NCBI GenBank assembly: GCA_018399475.1
Contig: JAGYOS010000095.1
Coordinates: forward strand, 1-6,335
Reading direction: 5' to 3'
Origin: a bacterium
GTDB lineage: Bacteria; Patescibacteriota; Minisyncoccia; CAIUEV01; JAHKAQ01
Length of the DNA stretch: 6,335 nucleotides
Each line of letters starts with the position of its first letter. The stretch's first letter is position 1. Made by a program: the position numbers and the translations under genes. Under the pieces are notes generated by a model. That model was not told where the DNA came from. It saw nothing but the letters and a program-made list of their open reading frames with translations, and ran no database searches. Positions 1 through 5,617 of this stretch are shown one piece after another.

Positions 1-99
1 ATATCTGTCAACGAATTACCTAACATCTACAAGGATGACAGGAAAAGAGAAAAGGTGTCTGAGTGGTTGCCAACCAGAGGCTGGTCATCATTTGGGTGA
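1..99 (+). CDS. possible C-terminal end of an unidentified plus-strand ORF
   Basis: Frame 1 of the plus strand is open from the window edge for 32 codons to a TGA at 97-99. The piece is hydrophilic and charged, ends in WLPTRGWSSFG, and uses many C-ending codons, unlike the genes to its right. Frame 2 is also open here (to about position 150), so an open frame alone is weak evidence. If real, the gene would converge on the tRNA and mreC. I do not recognise the family. The stretch also contains two overlapping short inverted repeats (64-76 and 73-85), so a structured non-coding stretch is an alternative. Confidence 0.25.
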   Translation: MSVNELPNIYKDDRKREKVSEWLPTRGWSSFG

Positions 100-120
100 A
101 AAGGGACTGAGGAATTTTAA

Positions 121-154
121 ATTTCTAATTTATAATTTCTAATTTATAATTTCT
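121..154. repeat. 14-bp AT-rich tandem repeat, about 2.4 copies
   Basis: The unit ATTTCTAATTTATA occurs exactly at 121-134 and 135-148 and is followed by a six-base partial copy at 149-154. It lies just past the 3' end of the tRNA gene and to the right of the possible ORF end. It is pure A/T/C with no evident hairpin-plus-T-run, so I read it as a short intergenic tandem repeat rather than a terminator. Confidence 0.85.
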
Positions 155-158
155 GCAG

Positions 159-231
159 TGGACTCTGGGGGATTTGGACCCCCGGCCTCCTCGATGCAAG
201 CGAGGTGCTCTACCAACTGAGCTAAGAGCCC
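159..231 (-). tRNA. tRNA-Ala (anticodon UGC)
   Basis: The reverse strand folds into a complete 73-nt cloverleaf. The acceptor stem is GGGCTCT with AGAGTCC, the D-arm GCTC/GAGC has an AGTTGGTA loop, the anticodon stem CCTCG/CGAGG has loop CTTGCAT, the variable loop is AGGCC, and the T-stem is GGGGG/CCCCC. The anticodon TGC (plus positions 196-198) decodes alanine. The G3-U70 wobble pair (229 with 162), the classic recognition element for alanyl-tRNA synthetase, is present and confirms identity. The discriminator is A at 159 and no CCA is encoded after it, so CCA must be added enzymatically. The T-loop reads TCCAAAT, with C where nearly all elongator tRNAs have U55. The gene lies 75 bases downstream of mreC on the same strand and could be co-transcribed; no terminator separates them. 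Confidence 0.95.
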
Positions 232-306
232 CAACAAGAATAAAAGCTTGAAAAATTTATTTAAAGAAACGCCGAAAATTGAAAAACCAGAAATGGAAAA
301 GCAGTT

Positions 307-1113
307 TTATTCTAAATTCATTATTAAAAAAACAAATTTCAGTTCATTGGCTGAATAAAAAGGTTTTACCACAGCTTGCTTAAAAAGTCCATCAGCTGAC
401 TTCCCCACCTTGACTATCTTCCCAACCAAGAGACCTTCCGGATATTTTTGGTTTTTGCCGGCCGTAATAACTGATTCTCCGGAATTGAGTTCTGTTTGGT
501 TGGGGATAAGATCCAAAATAATTTCCAAATTATATTTTCCCTTGGCTATTCCTACTACTCTATCCTCTGACGGAGAAGCTCCAAAAACATTTAAAGGACT
601 GACAGAGAGAAGAATCTTGGATTTCCGCGGCTGGACTTCATAAACTTCTCCAATTAAAATTTTATTATAGACAATAACCGGTGTTCCTTTAACCACTCCG
701 TCTTTGGATCCTCTATTTACCAAAATAAACTCTTGAGAAGAATTAGGATCCTGAGCAATAACTTCCGCCGCCAATAATTTAAAACTATCCTTTGGCAAAA
801 GCTCAAATTGCTTTCTAAGCTCGATATTCTCTAACTCAAATTCTTTTCTCTCTTGATTGGCACTTAGCAACTTTAACTCCAACTCCGCCAATTTTTCATT
901 TTCCTTTTTAATTTTATTCAGAGAAAAAACGGCTTTGAAAAAATCTTTTAAACCACCTGTTCCTTCTCTCAATTTTCCCGAGCTTAAAACTGCCACATCC
1001 GACGCAAAATATTTAAAAGGGTCTAGAAATCCTTTGCCGTTTAAAAAAATTAAGACAGCTATCAAGAAAAGACCCAATAATAATTTAGATGCGATTTTTT
1101 TCTCCAGTCTCAT
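307..1113 (-). CDS. mreC: rod shape-determining protein MreC
   Basis: This 268-aa protein has the MreC layout: a short basic cytoplasmic N-terminus, one membrane segment at about residues 11-24, a coiled coil at about 64-105 (repeated E/K/L heptad-like stretch), and then the extracytoplasmic beta-rich region. Family-like stretches include VIAQDP near 118, VNRGSKDGVVKGTPVI near 132-147, the ITAG turn near 216-219 followed by PEGLLVGKIV near 225-234, and the closing VVKPFYSANEL. MreC is known to scaffold the elongasome with MreB, MreD, RodA and PBP2 at the membrane during side-wall peptidoglycan synthesis. The ATG overlaps the TAA of the upstream DUF167 gene by one base (TAATG), which fixes the start and suggests translational coupling. 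No mreB or mreD is visible in the window. Confidence 0.93.
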   Translation of the reverse strand: MRLEKKIASKLLLGLFLIAVLIFLNGKGFLDPFKYFASDVAVLSSGKLREGTGGLKDFFKAVFSLNKIKKENEKLAELELKLLSANQERKEFELENIELRKQFELLPKDSFKLLAAEVIAQDPNSSQEFILVNRGSKDGVVKGTPVIVYNKILIGEVYEVQPRKSKILLSVSPLNVFGASPSEDRVVGIAKGKYNLEIILDLIPNQTELNSGESVITAGKNQKYPEGLLVGKIVKVGKSADGLFKQAVVKPFYSANELKFVFLIMNLE

Positions 1114-1337
1114 TATTTTTCAGCTATTTTGATCAATTTGTTAGGTTTGCCAAAACCTTTAAAAATTTCCACTTTACCGGAAGCTATCCCAAAATACTCA
1201 GCCAAAATTTCTTTTAACTGTTGATTGGCTCTTCCTTTCTCAGCGGCAGCAGTAAGCTTTACCTTATATTTTCCCCTCTCCAATTTATTCACCGAAATTT
1301 TGCTTGCGCCGGCGATAACTTTTACTTCTATTATCAT
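1113..1337 (-). CDS. DUF167 / YggU-family small protein
   Basis: This 74-aa protein matches the DUF167 (UPF0235, YggU) pattern over its whole length: an N-terminal beta strand (IIEVKVIAGASK), a middle segment AAAEKGRANQQL corresponding to the family's usual A-P-x-x-G-x-A-N-x-x-L, and a final GKVEIFKGFGKPNKLIKI matching the V-x-I-x-x-G-x-x-x-x-x-K ending. The family folds as a small alpha/beta domain of about 75-100 residues and has no settled function. The gene overlaps mreC by one base, so the two are probably co-transcribed, which gives no firm functional clue. The ATG at 1335-1337 has no Shine-Dalgarno sequence upstream (GTTTATTAAAT). Confidence 0.87.
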   Translation of the reverse strand: MIIEVKVIAGASKISVNKLERGKYKVKLTAAAEKGRANQQLKEILAEYFGIASGKVEIFKGFGKPNKLIKIAEK

Positions 1338-1355
1338 ATTTAATAAACTGCTCTT

Positions 1356-1371
1356 AATATCCGAATATCCG
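1356..1371. repeat. two tandem copies of an 8-bp sequence
   Basis: AATATCCG is repeated exactly at 1356-1363 and 1364-1371, about 20-35 bases upstream of the DUF167 start codon. It falls in the region where the promoter of the DUF167-mreC unit would be expected. No convincing -35/-10 pair could be assigned around it. Confidence 0.7.
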
Positions 1372-1406
1372 AAAGCTTGGATGCTCTAAAAAACTTTTAA
1401 GAAGAG

Positions 1407-1424
1407 AAAAGGCTTTTGCCTTTT
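1407..1424 (-). terminator. weak hairpin terminator candidate after the redoxin gene
   Basis: AAAAGGC (1407-1413), a TTTT loop and GCCTTTT (1418-1424) form a symmetric stem with three G-C pairs. On the minus strand it lies 36-53 bases after the redoxin stop and is followed by a TTTTCTCTTCTT stretch. On the plus strand it is followed by seven T. This would separate the RNR cluster from the DUF167-mreC unit. The stem is short, so efficiency is doubtful. Confidence 0.45.
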
Positions 1425-1459
1425 TTTAAAATTTTTTGGAGAGAGGCTAAAATTATTAC

Positions 1460-1717
1460 TTAAGCCATTTTTTTATAAATCTCTTCTTTTGAAGGGGCCG
1501 CACCTCTCCAAGAAGCTATTTCATCGTCAGCCTCATCGCAAAGAATAAGACTAGGAGTCGCTAGAATTGTATGGAATTGAGCTTCCGCCAAACCTTCCGG
1601 TTCGTCAACATTATAACTTTTAATTTCCAATTTGTCTTCTTTTTGTAATTCGGCCGCTAACTTTCTGGCGGGGGGACAATTGGGGCAGTCACCTTTGGTA
1701 AAAACTTTAAGCCTCAT
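1460..1717 (-). CDS. thioredoxin/glutaredoxin-like redox protein of the RNR cluster
   Basis: This 85-aa protein has a minimal thioredoxin fold: first strand LKVFTKG, redox motif CPNC at Cys11 and Cys14, a helix, a second strand ending in VDEPEG, then the ATPS stretch with the presumed cis-proline at Pro55, and a WRG near 70-72 comparable to the glycine region that closes the fold. There is no signal peptide or membrane segment, so it should be cytosolic. Its length suits the glutaredoxin/NrdH-like class rather than a 105-aa thioredoxin. It follows nrdG by 79 bases on the same strand. Together with an NrdD that lacks the formate-type asparagine, this suggests that it reduces the RNR disulfide after each turnover; that role is inferred from context. 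An additional Cys60 is present. The ATG is preceded by TTTTATTGCC, with no Shine-Dalgarno sequence. Confidence 0.82.
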   Translation of the reverse strand: MRLKVFTKGDCPNCPPARKLAAELQKEDKLEIKSYNVDEPEGLAEAQFHTILATPSLILCDEADDEIASWRGAAPSKEEIYKKMA

Positions 1718-1796
1718 GGCAATAAAATTAAAAAATTAAAAATAGAAAGCTGTAAATTATTTAAGGTAATAATTGCTTGTTGGAATTCCCGACTTT

Positions 1797-2513
1797 TTAG
1801 ATAAATTCTCTTTCCACTTGGTCAACATACTTTTCCAAAGTATCCGCCATTCTATTAAGAGTTTCTTTACTGTAAGGAGTTTTCTTTTCATATTCTTTAT
1901 CAATACACTTCAAGGTGCGAAATTGCTGCAGGGCGGCTTTTTTACCTCCTTTTATCCATTTACCGATTTCTTCAATATCCTCTTCTGTTACCAAATCGGG
2001 AACTGCGGTAGTTCTGAAAATAGTATCTACTTCCGGTTTGGCATTCAGCATCAATCTAACATTTTCTTTAACGGGTTCAACATCAAAATCTTTTATGCCA
2101 ACCGTTTCTCCATATTTAGCCGGCCTGTTTTTAACATCCATGGCAACATAACTCAATAAATCTTCAGCCAACAAATCTTTAAGCATAGCGGGATTGGTCC
2201 CGTTGGTATGCAGTCCCGCCTGAAACCCCATTTTCCGAACCTCTTTTATTAATAAGGGCAAACCGGGGTGCAGGGTGGGTTCCCCTCCCGTAAAAATAAC
2301 TGAATCAACCCAGCCTTTTTTGGCCTTTAGCATTTTCAGCACTTCTTCAGTAGGATAAAGAGTAATTTCTTCAGTGGTGGTTACCAATTCGGGGTTATGG
2401 CAAAAAGGGCAACGGAAATTACAACCTAGCAGAAACACAATGGCGGAAATAAAACCCGGTCTCTCCAGCATTGAGGCCGGTTCTATCCCGCCAATTTTTA
2501 TATTTTTAAACAT
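1797..2513 (-). CDS. nrdG: anaerobic RNR activating protein, radical SAM (NrdG2-like)
   Basis: This 238-aa protein is a radical SAM enzyme. The 4Fe-4S binding motif CNFRCPFC has Cys31, Cys35 and Cys38, and the SAM-binding FTGGEPT lies at 74-80. The HTNG near 102 and MDVKN near 145-149 are typical of glycyl-radical activases. At 238 residues it fits the longer NrdG2 type rather than the roughly 155-aa E. coli-like NrdG. Its known role is to cleave SAM reductively and abstract hydrogen from the NrdD radical glycine. Here that glycine is on the separate 58-aa protein encoded just upstream, whose TAG stop directly abuts this ATG (TAGATG), which implies tight translational coupling. AGGA lies a few bases before the ATG, one of the few Shine-Dalgarno-like sequences in the window. 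Confidence 0.93.
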   Translation of the reverse strand: MFKNIKIGGIEPASMLERPGFISAIVFLLGCNFRCPFCHNPELVTTTEEITLYPTEEVLKMLKAKKGWVDSVIFTGGEPTLHPGLPLLIKEVRKMGFQAGLHTNGTNPAMLKDLLAEDLLSYVAMDVKNRPAKYGETVGIKDFDVEPVKENVRLMLNAKPEVDTIFRTTAVPDLVTEEDIEEIGKWIKGGKKAALQQFRTLKCIDKEYEKKTPYSKETLNRMADTLEKYVDQVEREFI

Positions 2514-2690
2514 CTATCCTAAGTATCTTTTATTCATGTTCTTTTCCCTGTCCCGCAATTCCGCCACCTTGCCTTTGTTCCACATGCTGACTTTGGAAAA
2601 AAAGCCGGTTACTCTAGTAATTTGATCAACATTTTTTGAGCCGCAATAAGGGCATTTTGTAATCAAATGGCCGTTATTTTCATTGGACAT
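2514..2690 (-). CDS. nrdD: split NrdD: stand-alone glycyl-radical domain
   Basis: This short ORF of 58 residues starts at ATG 2688-2690 and ends at TAG 2514-2516. After a 12-residue polar head it has a CPYC pair (Cys13, Cys16; the second half of the NrdD zinc site), then ITRVTGFF, which matches the RVxGY radical motif and places the radical glycine at Gly29 (codon 2604-2606). It continues with VSMWNKGKVAELRDRE, the conserved C-terminal tail of NrdD. These are exactly the elements absent from the end of the large NrdD ORF 43 bases upstream. It abuts nrdG with zero spacing. All key residues are intact, which argues against decay. I infer that it assembles with the 720-aa protein to make an active class III RNR and is the substrate of NrdG. 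The alternative is a recently broken gene kept by chance; the clean start, stop and coupling make that less likely. Confidence 0.88.
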   Translation of the reverse strand: MSNENNGHLITKCPYCGSKNVDQITRVTGFFSKVSMWNKGKVAELRDREKNMNKRYLG

Positions 2691-2713
2691 TGTTTTTTTG
2701 TTTAATGTTTTAA

Positions 2714-2741
2714 ATTATAAAAAGATTTAGATTTCAGGCAA
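2714..2741 (-). promoter_or_regulatory. possible promoter for the glycyl-radical domain gene and nrdG
   Basis: On the minus strand, TTGCCT (2736-2741) is followed 16 bases later by a perfect TATAAT (2714-2719). Transcription would begin near 2706, giving a leader of about 16 bases before the ATG at 2690. The -35 element overlaps the end of the large nrdD ORF and also forms one arm of a small hairpin (AGGCA-TTTT-TGCCT, 2736-2749). In such AT-rich DNA a TATAAT can occur by chance, so this is a candidate only. Confidence 0.4.
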
Positions 2742-4896
2742 AAATGCCTCGGACGGTTTTCCCACAATCATTGCAATAAGTAAATTCCGGTGAAAAAGCA
2801 ATTTGGGCCGCCTCCGTCAAATGAAAAGTCTTCTCCACAAAATTAGCCAAACTGGCTGCTGGCGGTTGGGACTCTCCTAGCCAAATGTGGGAAATCGCTC
2901 CGGCATCAATCAAGGGATGGAACATTCCTTCTATCCTTATTCTTTCAATGGGATCCATCGGAGCGGAAAGGTTTAATTGAGTGGAATTGGTATAATAAAC
3001 TTCATCATTTTCTATAACCCCTTTAACCACTTTTTCCGCTTCCCGGGGGTGCCATTTCAAATCCAATTTGGCAAAACGGTAAGTTGTCGTCTCCGCCGGC
3101 GTTTGCTCCAAAACAAAATTCAGGCCGTATCTCTTAGACATTTTATCGCATTGCAATTTCATGGCAGCGATAATTTTCAGCCCCAGCCTTAAAGCCTCCT
3201 TGGATTCATGCAATTGCTCTCCGATATGAGCCTGAACCATCTCGTTTAAACCGACAATTCCCACCAAATGAGTTGAGCGAAAAAGCCTCAAATAAGGATG
3301 CTTATCGTCCTTTTTTTGAACCGTTAGCAAGCCTAGGGGGCCATTATCTTTTTTCTTTAAAAGATTTTCTAAAAATAATCTTTTCTCCCGATGCGCTCTG
3401 GCAATCAACTCCATTCTATCAGCTAAAATTGAAAAAAGTTTTTTATCATCTCCTTGAGCCCGATAAGCTATCTTTGGCAAATTAATGGAAATATTTTGCA
3501 ACGCCGAATACCTCATTTTCCAGGGAGTTTTAGCGTCGTCAATATCCGTCTTTTTCAATTTAAAAGAAAGGCGGCAACATTCGGAAATTTTAGCTTCATT
3601 CCTTCTGTCAAAAACAAAATAAGTGGATCCTTTGTCGGCGGCGACTGCTGAAATAAAATTAAGAAATTTTTGGTGGCCTTTTGTTTTAAAAAACCTTTCT
3701 GTGATATGAACTAGGGGTTTAGGAAAGAAAAAAGGACGACCGGAAGCATCACCTTCTTGGAAAACCTCAAAAAGAGCGTTGGCAAATCCCTGAGCTTCTT
3801 TTTCGTAATCCTTATATTTTTTACCGGTATATTTACCTCCCGGGCCAATGGCTTTAACCTCTCTGAAATGGTCCGGAATTTCCCAATAAATGTTGAGATC
3901 GGAAAAAATAGCCTGCCCTCCGCGAGCCACGGACTGTTGAGAAAACTCATAAATCAAAACCTGAGCCAGCTGCCGCAATTCTTTTTTGCTTTTGCCTACT
4001 AAATAAGGAGCCAAGAATAAATTAACGGCATCCCAACCGATAGCTCCCGAAAAATGGCATTGCAGAGCCGCTGAAAATTTAACCAAATGCCCGATTAAAA
4101 CCTCGGGATGTTTGGCCGGTTTCGCTTGGGAAAGGGAAGTGGTTAAATCAAGACCGTATTTTTTTACATATTCCAAAGATTGGCCGCTGCAATAAGGCCG
4201 GTCAACCATTCCCAAATCATGCAAATGGATATCCCCGTTTAAATGAGCGTCGCTGATCTCTTGAGAAAAGACCCGCAATAAAGCAAACTCTTTTTTAATG
4301 CCCTCCGCCAGGGTTAAATTGGTAGCTTCCGGACCGTGAGGTACGTTGGCATTGTCTTTATTACTTTCGTTCTCAACAATTTGCTTAACATCATAAATCG
4401 GAAATCCCAGACGCAAATATTTTTTTCTAGTTTCTTCCAAACCTCTTTCCACCAGTTCTGCGTTAACCAGTTCCCTGATAAGTTTAGAAGTAACGTTTTT
4501 TAAATCAGCCTTTAAAATTTTTTCTTCAACTTTGGAAGCTATTTCATTGGCCCGCTTGGCGGAAAGCCCGGTTTCTTTAACTAAACTAACAGCAATGGCT
4601 TCCATATTCCAATTTTCAATATCATCACTGCTGGTTTTAACAAAAAGAGCGGTGTCGGTAACATCTTTTATAAAATCTTTAGAGAGATCCAGCTGTCCGC
4701 TTGCTTTTGCTTTTATCTTTGAGCCGGCAAATTTTCTCTTTCTGCCATTTTTTTTACTTCCAAGTCCGGTAGCTGAAACAACTTTTTCGTCTTGACTTCT
4801 CCCCGGACCTTTTTTCAAAAAATCAACCGAAGAAGCTTTTCCAGCAAGAGAGTTCTTTTTACTTTTTTTTACTTTTACTTTTTCTTTTACTACCAT
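2734..4896 (-). CDS. nrdD: class III anaerobic RNR, large catalytic part lacking the glycyl-radical domain
   Basis: This 720-aa protein is the catalytic part of anaerobic ribonucleoside-triphosphate reductase, which makes dNTPs by radical chemistry. Residues 1-75 are a lysine-rich low-complexity extension. Residues about 80-165 resemble the ATP-cone region that precedes the barrel in this NrdD subgroup. The ten-stranded barrel follows, with Cys236 (PYCSGQ), ECC at 439-441 carrying the expected thiyl-radical cysteine, ISINLP at 469-474, and the YTNST...FH...HIWLGE core at 635-675. The protein ends at TGA just after the first zinc pair CNDC (Cys708, Cys711); homologues continue through a second CxxC and the RVxGY motif. 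Those parts are on the next ORF. The loop before ISINLP lacks the Asn-x-Gly of formate-using enzymes, so a redoxin donor is likely. The ATG lies inside nrdR with a 38-base overlap. Confidence 0.93.
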   Translation of the reverse strand: MVVKEKVKVKKSKKNSLAGKASSVDFLKKGPGRSQDEKVVSATGLGSKKNGRKRKFAGSKIKAKASGQLDLSKDFIKDVTDTALFVKTSSDDIENWNMEAIAVSLVKETGLSAKRANEIASKVEEKILKADLKNVTSKLIRELVNAELVERGLEETRKKYLRLGFPIYDVKQIVENESNKDNANVPHGPEATNLTLAEGIKKEFALLRVFSQEISDAHLNGDIHLHDLGMVDRPYCSGQSLEYVKKYGLDLTTSLSQAKPAKHPEVLIGHLVKFSAALQCHFSGAIGWDAVNLFLAPYLVGKSKKELRQLAQVLIYEFSQQSVARGGQAIFSDLNIYWEIPDHFREVKAIGPGGKYTGKKYKDYEKEAQGFANALFEVFQEGDASGRPFFFPKPLVHITERFFKTKGHQKFLNFISAVAADKGSTYFVFDRRNEAKISECCRLSFKLKKTDIDDAKTPWKMRYSALQNISINLPKIAYRAQGDDKKLFSILADRMELIARAHREKRLFLENLLKKKDNGPLGLLTVQKKDDKHPYLRLFRSTHLVGIVGLNEMVQAHIGEQLHESKEALRLGLKIIAAMKLQCDKMSKRYGLNFVLEQTPAETTTYRFAKLDLKWHPREAEKVVKGVIENDEVYYTNSTQLNLSAPMDPIERIRIEGMFHPLIDAGAISHIWLGESQPPAASLANFVEKTFHLTEAAQIAFSPEFTYCNDCGKTVRGIFA

Positions 4897-5347
4897 CTTT
4901 TCTTTTTAATTTTTTTATTTCTTTATTAAAACTTTCCAAAGAGCCAAAGGAACGATAGACGGAAAGAAAACGCAAGCAAGCCACTTTATCAACCGCTTCC
5001 AGTTCCTCAATAACCAAGCAGCCGATTTCCCTGCTGGAAATTATATTTTTATTTTTAGCAAAAATTTCACTTTCTACGGTATCCACTAATTCTTCTATCT
5101 TTTGATTGCTGATCGGCCTTTTTTCAAGCGCTTTTTTGATGCCCAACTCTATTTTTTCCCGTTGGTAATTTTCCTTTTCCCCTTTTCTTTTGAGAACCAA
5201 AATATCGGTTAGCTCCGGCCTTTCATAAGTAGTGAAGCGCGCTTTGCAATCATCACACTCTCTACGCCGGCGAACTATTTTGCCGTCTTCCGCTTCTCTG
5301 GAATCTATAACACTGGTATTGGGACTTTCGCAAAAAGGGCACTTCAT
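4859..5347 (-). CDS. nrdR: transcriptional repressor NrdR
   Basis: This 162-aa protein matches NrdR throughout: an N-terminal zinc ribbon with Cys3/Cys6 and Cys31/Cys34, the linker RFTTYERPE, and then the ATP-cone at about 49-139 (VLKRKGEKENYQREKIELGI, EKRPIS, and the closing VACLRFLSVYRSF). NrdR is known to bind ATP/dATP through the cone and to repress RNR genes at paired 16-bp NrdR boxes when dNTPs are plentiful. One such box lies 65 bases upstream of its own start, so autoregulation of the whole cluster is likely. The usual length is about 150 residues; the excess is a lysine-rich tail (about 145-162) whose DNA overlaps the start of nrdD. The ATG is preceded by TTTAAAGCGAACCA, with no Shine-Dalgarno sequence. 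Confidence 0.96.
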   Translation of the reverse strand: MKCPFCESPNTSVIDSREAEDGKIVRRRRECDDCKARFTTYERPELTDILVLKRKGEKENYQREKIELGIKKALEKRPISNQKIEELVDTVESEIFAKNKNIISSREIGCLVIEELEAVDKVACLRFLSVYRSFGSLESFNKEIKKLKRKDGSKRKSKSKKK

Positions 5348-5376
5348 TGGTTCGCTTTAAAAAATTGGGTTGGGCT

Positions 5377-5410
5377 AAAATAGCATCTAAAAGTGTATTC
5401 CTGCTATTTT
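5377..5410. repeat. 9-bp inverted repeat in the nrdR leader
   Basis: AAAATAGCA (5377-5385) and TGCTATTTT (5402-5410) are perfect reverse complements separated by 16 bases. The repeat sits between the presumed promoter and the nrdR start codon, so it would form a mostly A-U stem-loop in the mRNA leader, or serve as a dyad operator on DNA. There is no T-run on the minus side to suggest a terminator. Confidence 0.6.
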
Positions 5411-5440
5411 TATACTATATGTTGTATATTGCAAAAACAA
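5409..5440 (-). promoter_or_regulatory. probable nrdR-nrdD promoter
   Basis: On the minus strand the stretch holds TTGTTT (5435-5440) as the best -35-like sequence and overlapping -10-like sequences TATAGT (5414-5419), TAGTAT (5412-5417, 17-base spacing) and TATAAA (5409-5414). The exact pair cannot be fixed by eye. Every -10 option falls wholly or partly inside the NrdR box, which is what repression by NrdR would need. The leader would be about 55-60 bases. Confidence 0.45.
5412..5427. promoter_or_regulatory. NrdR box (operator)
   Basis: ATACTATATGTTGTAT matches the known NrdR box consensus ACACWATATNTTGTGT at all but two positions (second and fifteenth, which are symmetry-related). It lies upstream of nrdR itself and over the likely -10 region. 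Such boxes normally occur in pairs. Confidence 0.75.
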
Positions 5441-5444
5441 TATA

Positions 5445-5460
5445 ACACAATTAAAAAACA
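5445..5460. promoter_or_regulatory. possible second, degenerate NrdR box
   Basis: The left half ACACAAT (5445-5451) matches the NrdR consensus perfectly, but the right half does not. Its start is 33 bases from the start of the first box, close to the roughly 31-32-base phasing of known pairs. An overlapping alternative register, AAACAATAT at 5435-5443, matches a half-site 23 bases away. Which register, if either, is bound cannot be decided from sequence alone. Confidence 0.35.
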
Positions 5461-5546
5461 GGTCAACCCCTTGTATTTATCAAGCTTCCGGAAAAACCAA
5501 TACCGCTGTCCTGATAATTACCTATAATATTTTTTCAGAAAATAAT

Positions 5547-5577
5547 AAAAAAACGGGCGCTGAGCGCCCGTTTTTTT
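5547..5577. terminator. strong bidirectional intrinsic terminator after ftsZ
   Basis: CGGGCGC (5554-5560) pairs with GCGCCCG (5564-5570) around a TGA loop, flanked by seven A (5547-5553) and seven T (5571-5577). It therefore reads as a rho-independent terminator on both strands. On the minus strand it ends ftsZ transcription about 40 bases after the stop codon and isolates the nrdR promoter. Confidence 0.95.
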
Positions 5578-5617
5578 ATATAAAATTTTTGAGATTACCG
5601 ATTAACGAAAACCATTT

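Noticed and set aside
1773..2159. 128-aa plus-strand ORF
   Set aside because: It lies antisense within nrdG and the downstream spacer, has no recognisable domain, and nrdG is strongly supported on the other strand.
2691..2736. UGA read as glycine or readthrough joining the two nrdD parts
   Set aside because: Reading through the TGA gives only eight sense codons before a TAA and does not reach the frame of the small ORF. No other in-frame TGA occurs in the genes here, so a recoded UGA is unsupported.
2691..2736. Intron or intein removed between the nrdD parts
   Set aside because: The gap is only 43 bases, far too short for a group I or II intron or an intein, and no such structure is seen.
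3711..4002. Paired ORFs of about 80 aa on both strands
   Set aside because: Both are out-of-frame shadows inside the nrdD barrel coding region, where the conserved protein sequence is in the main frame.
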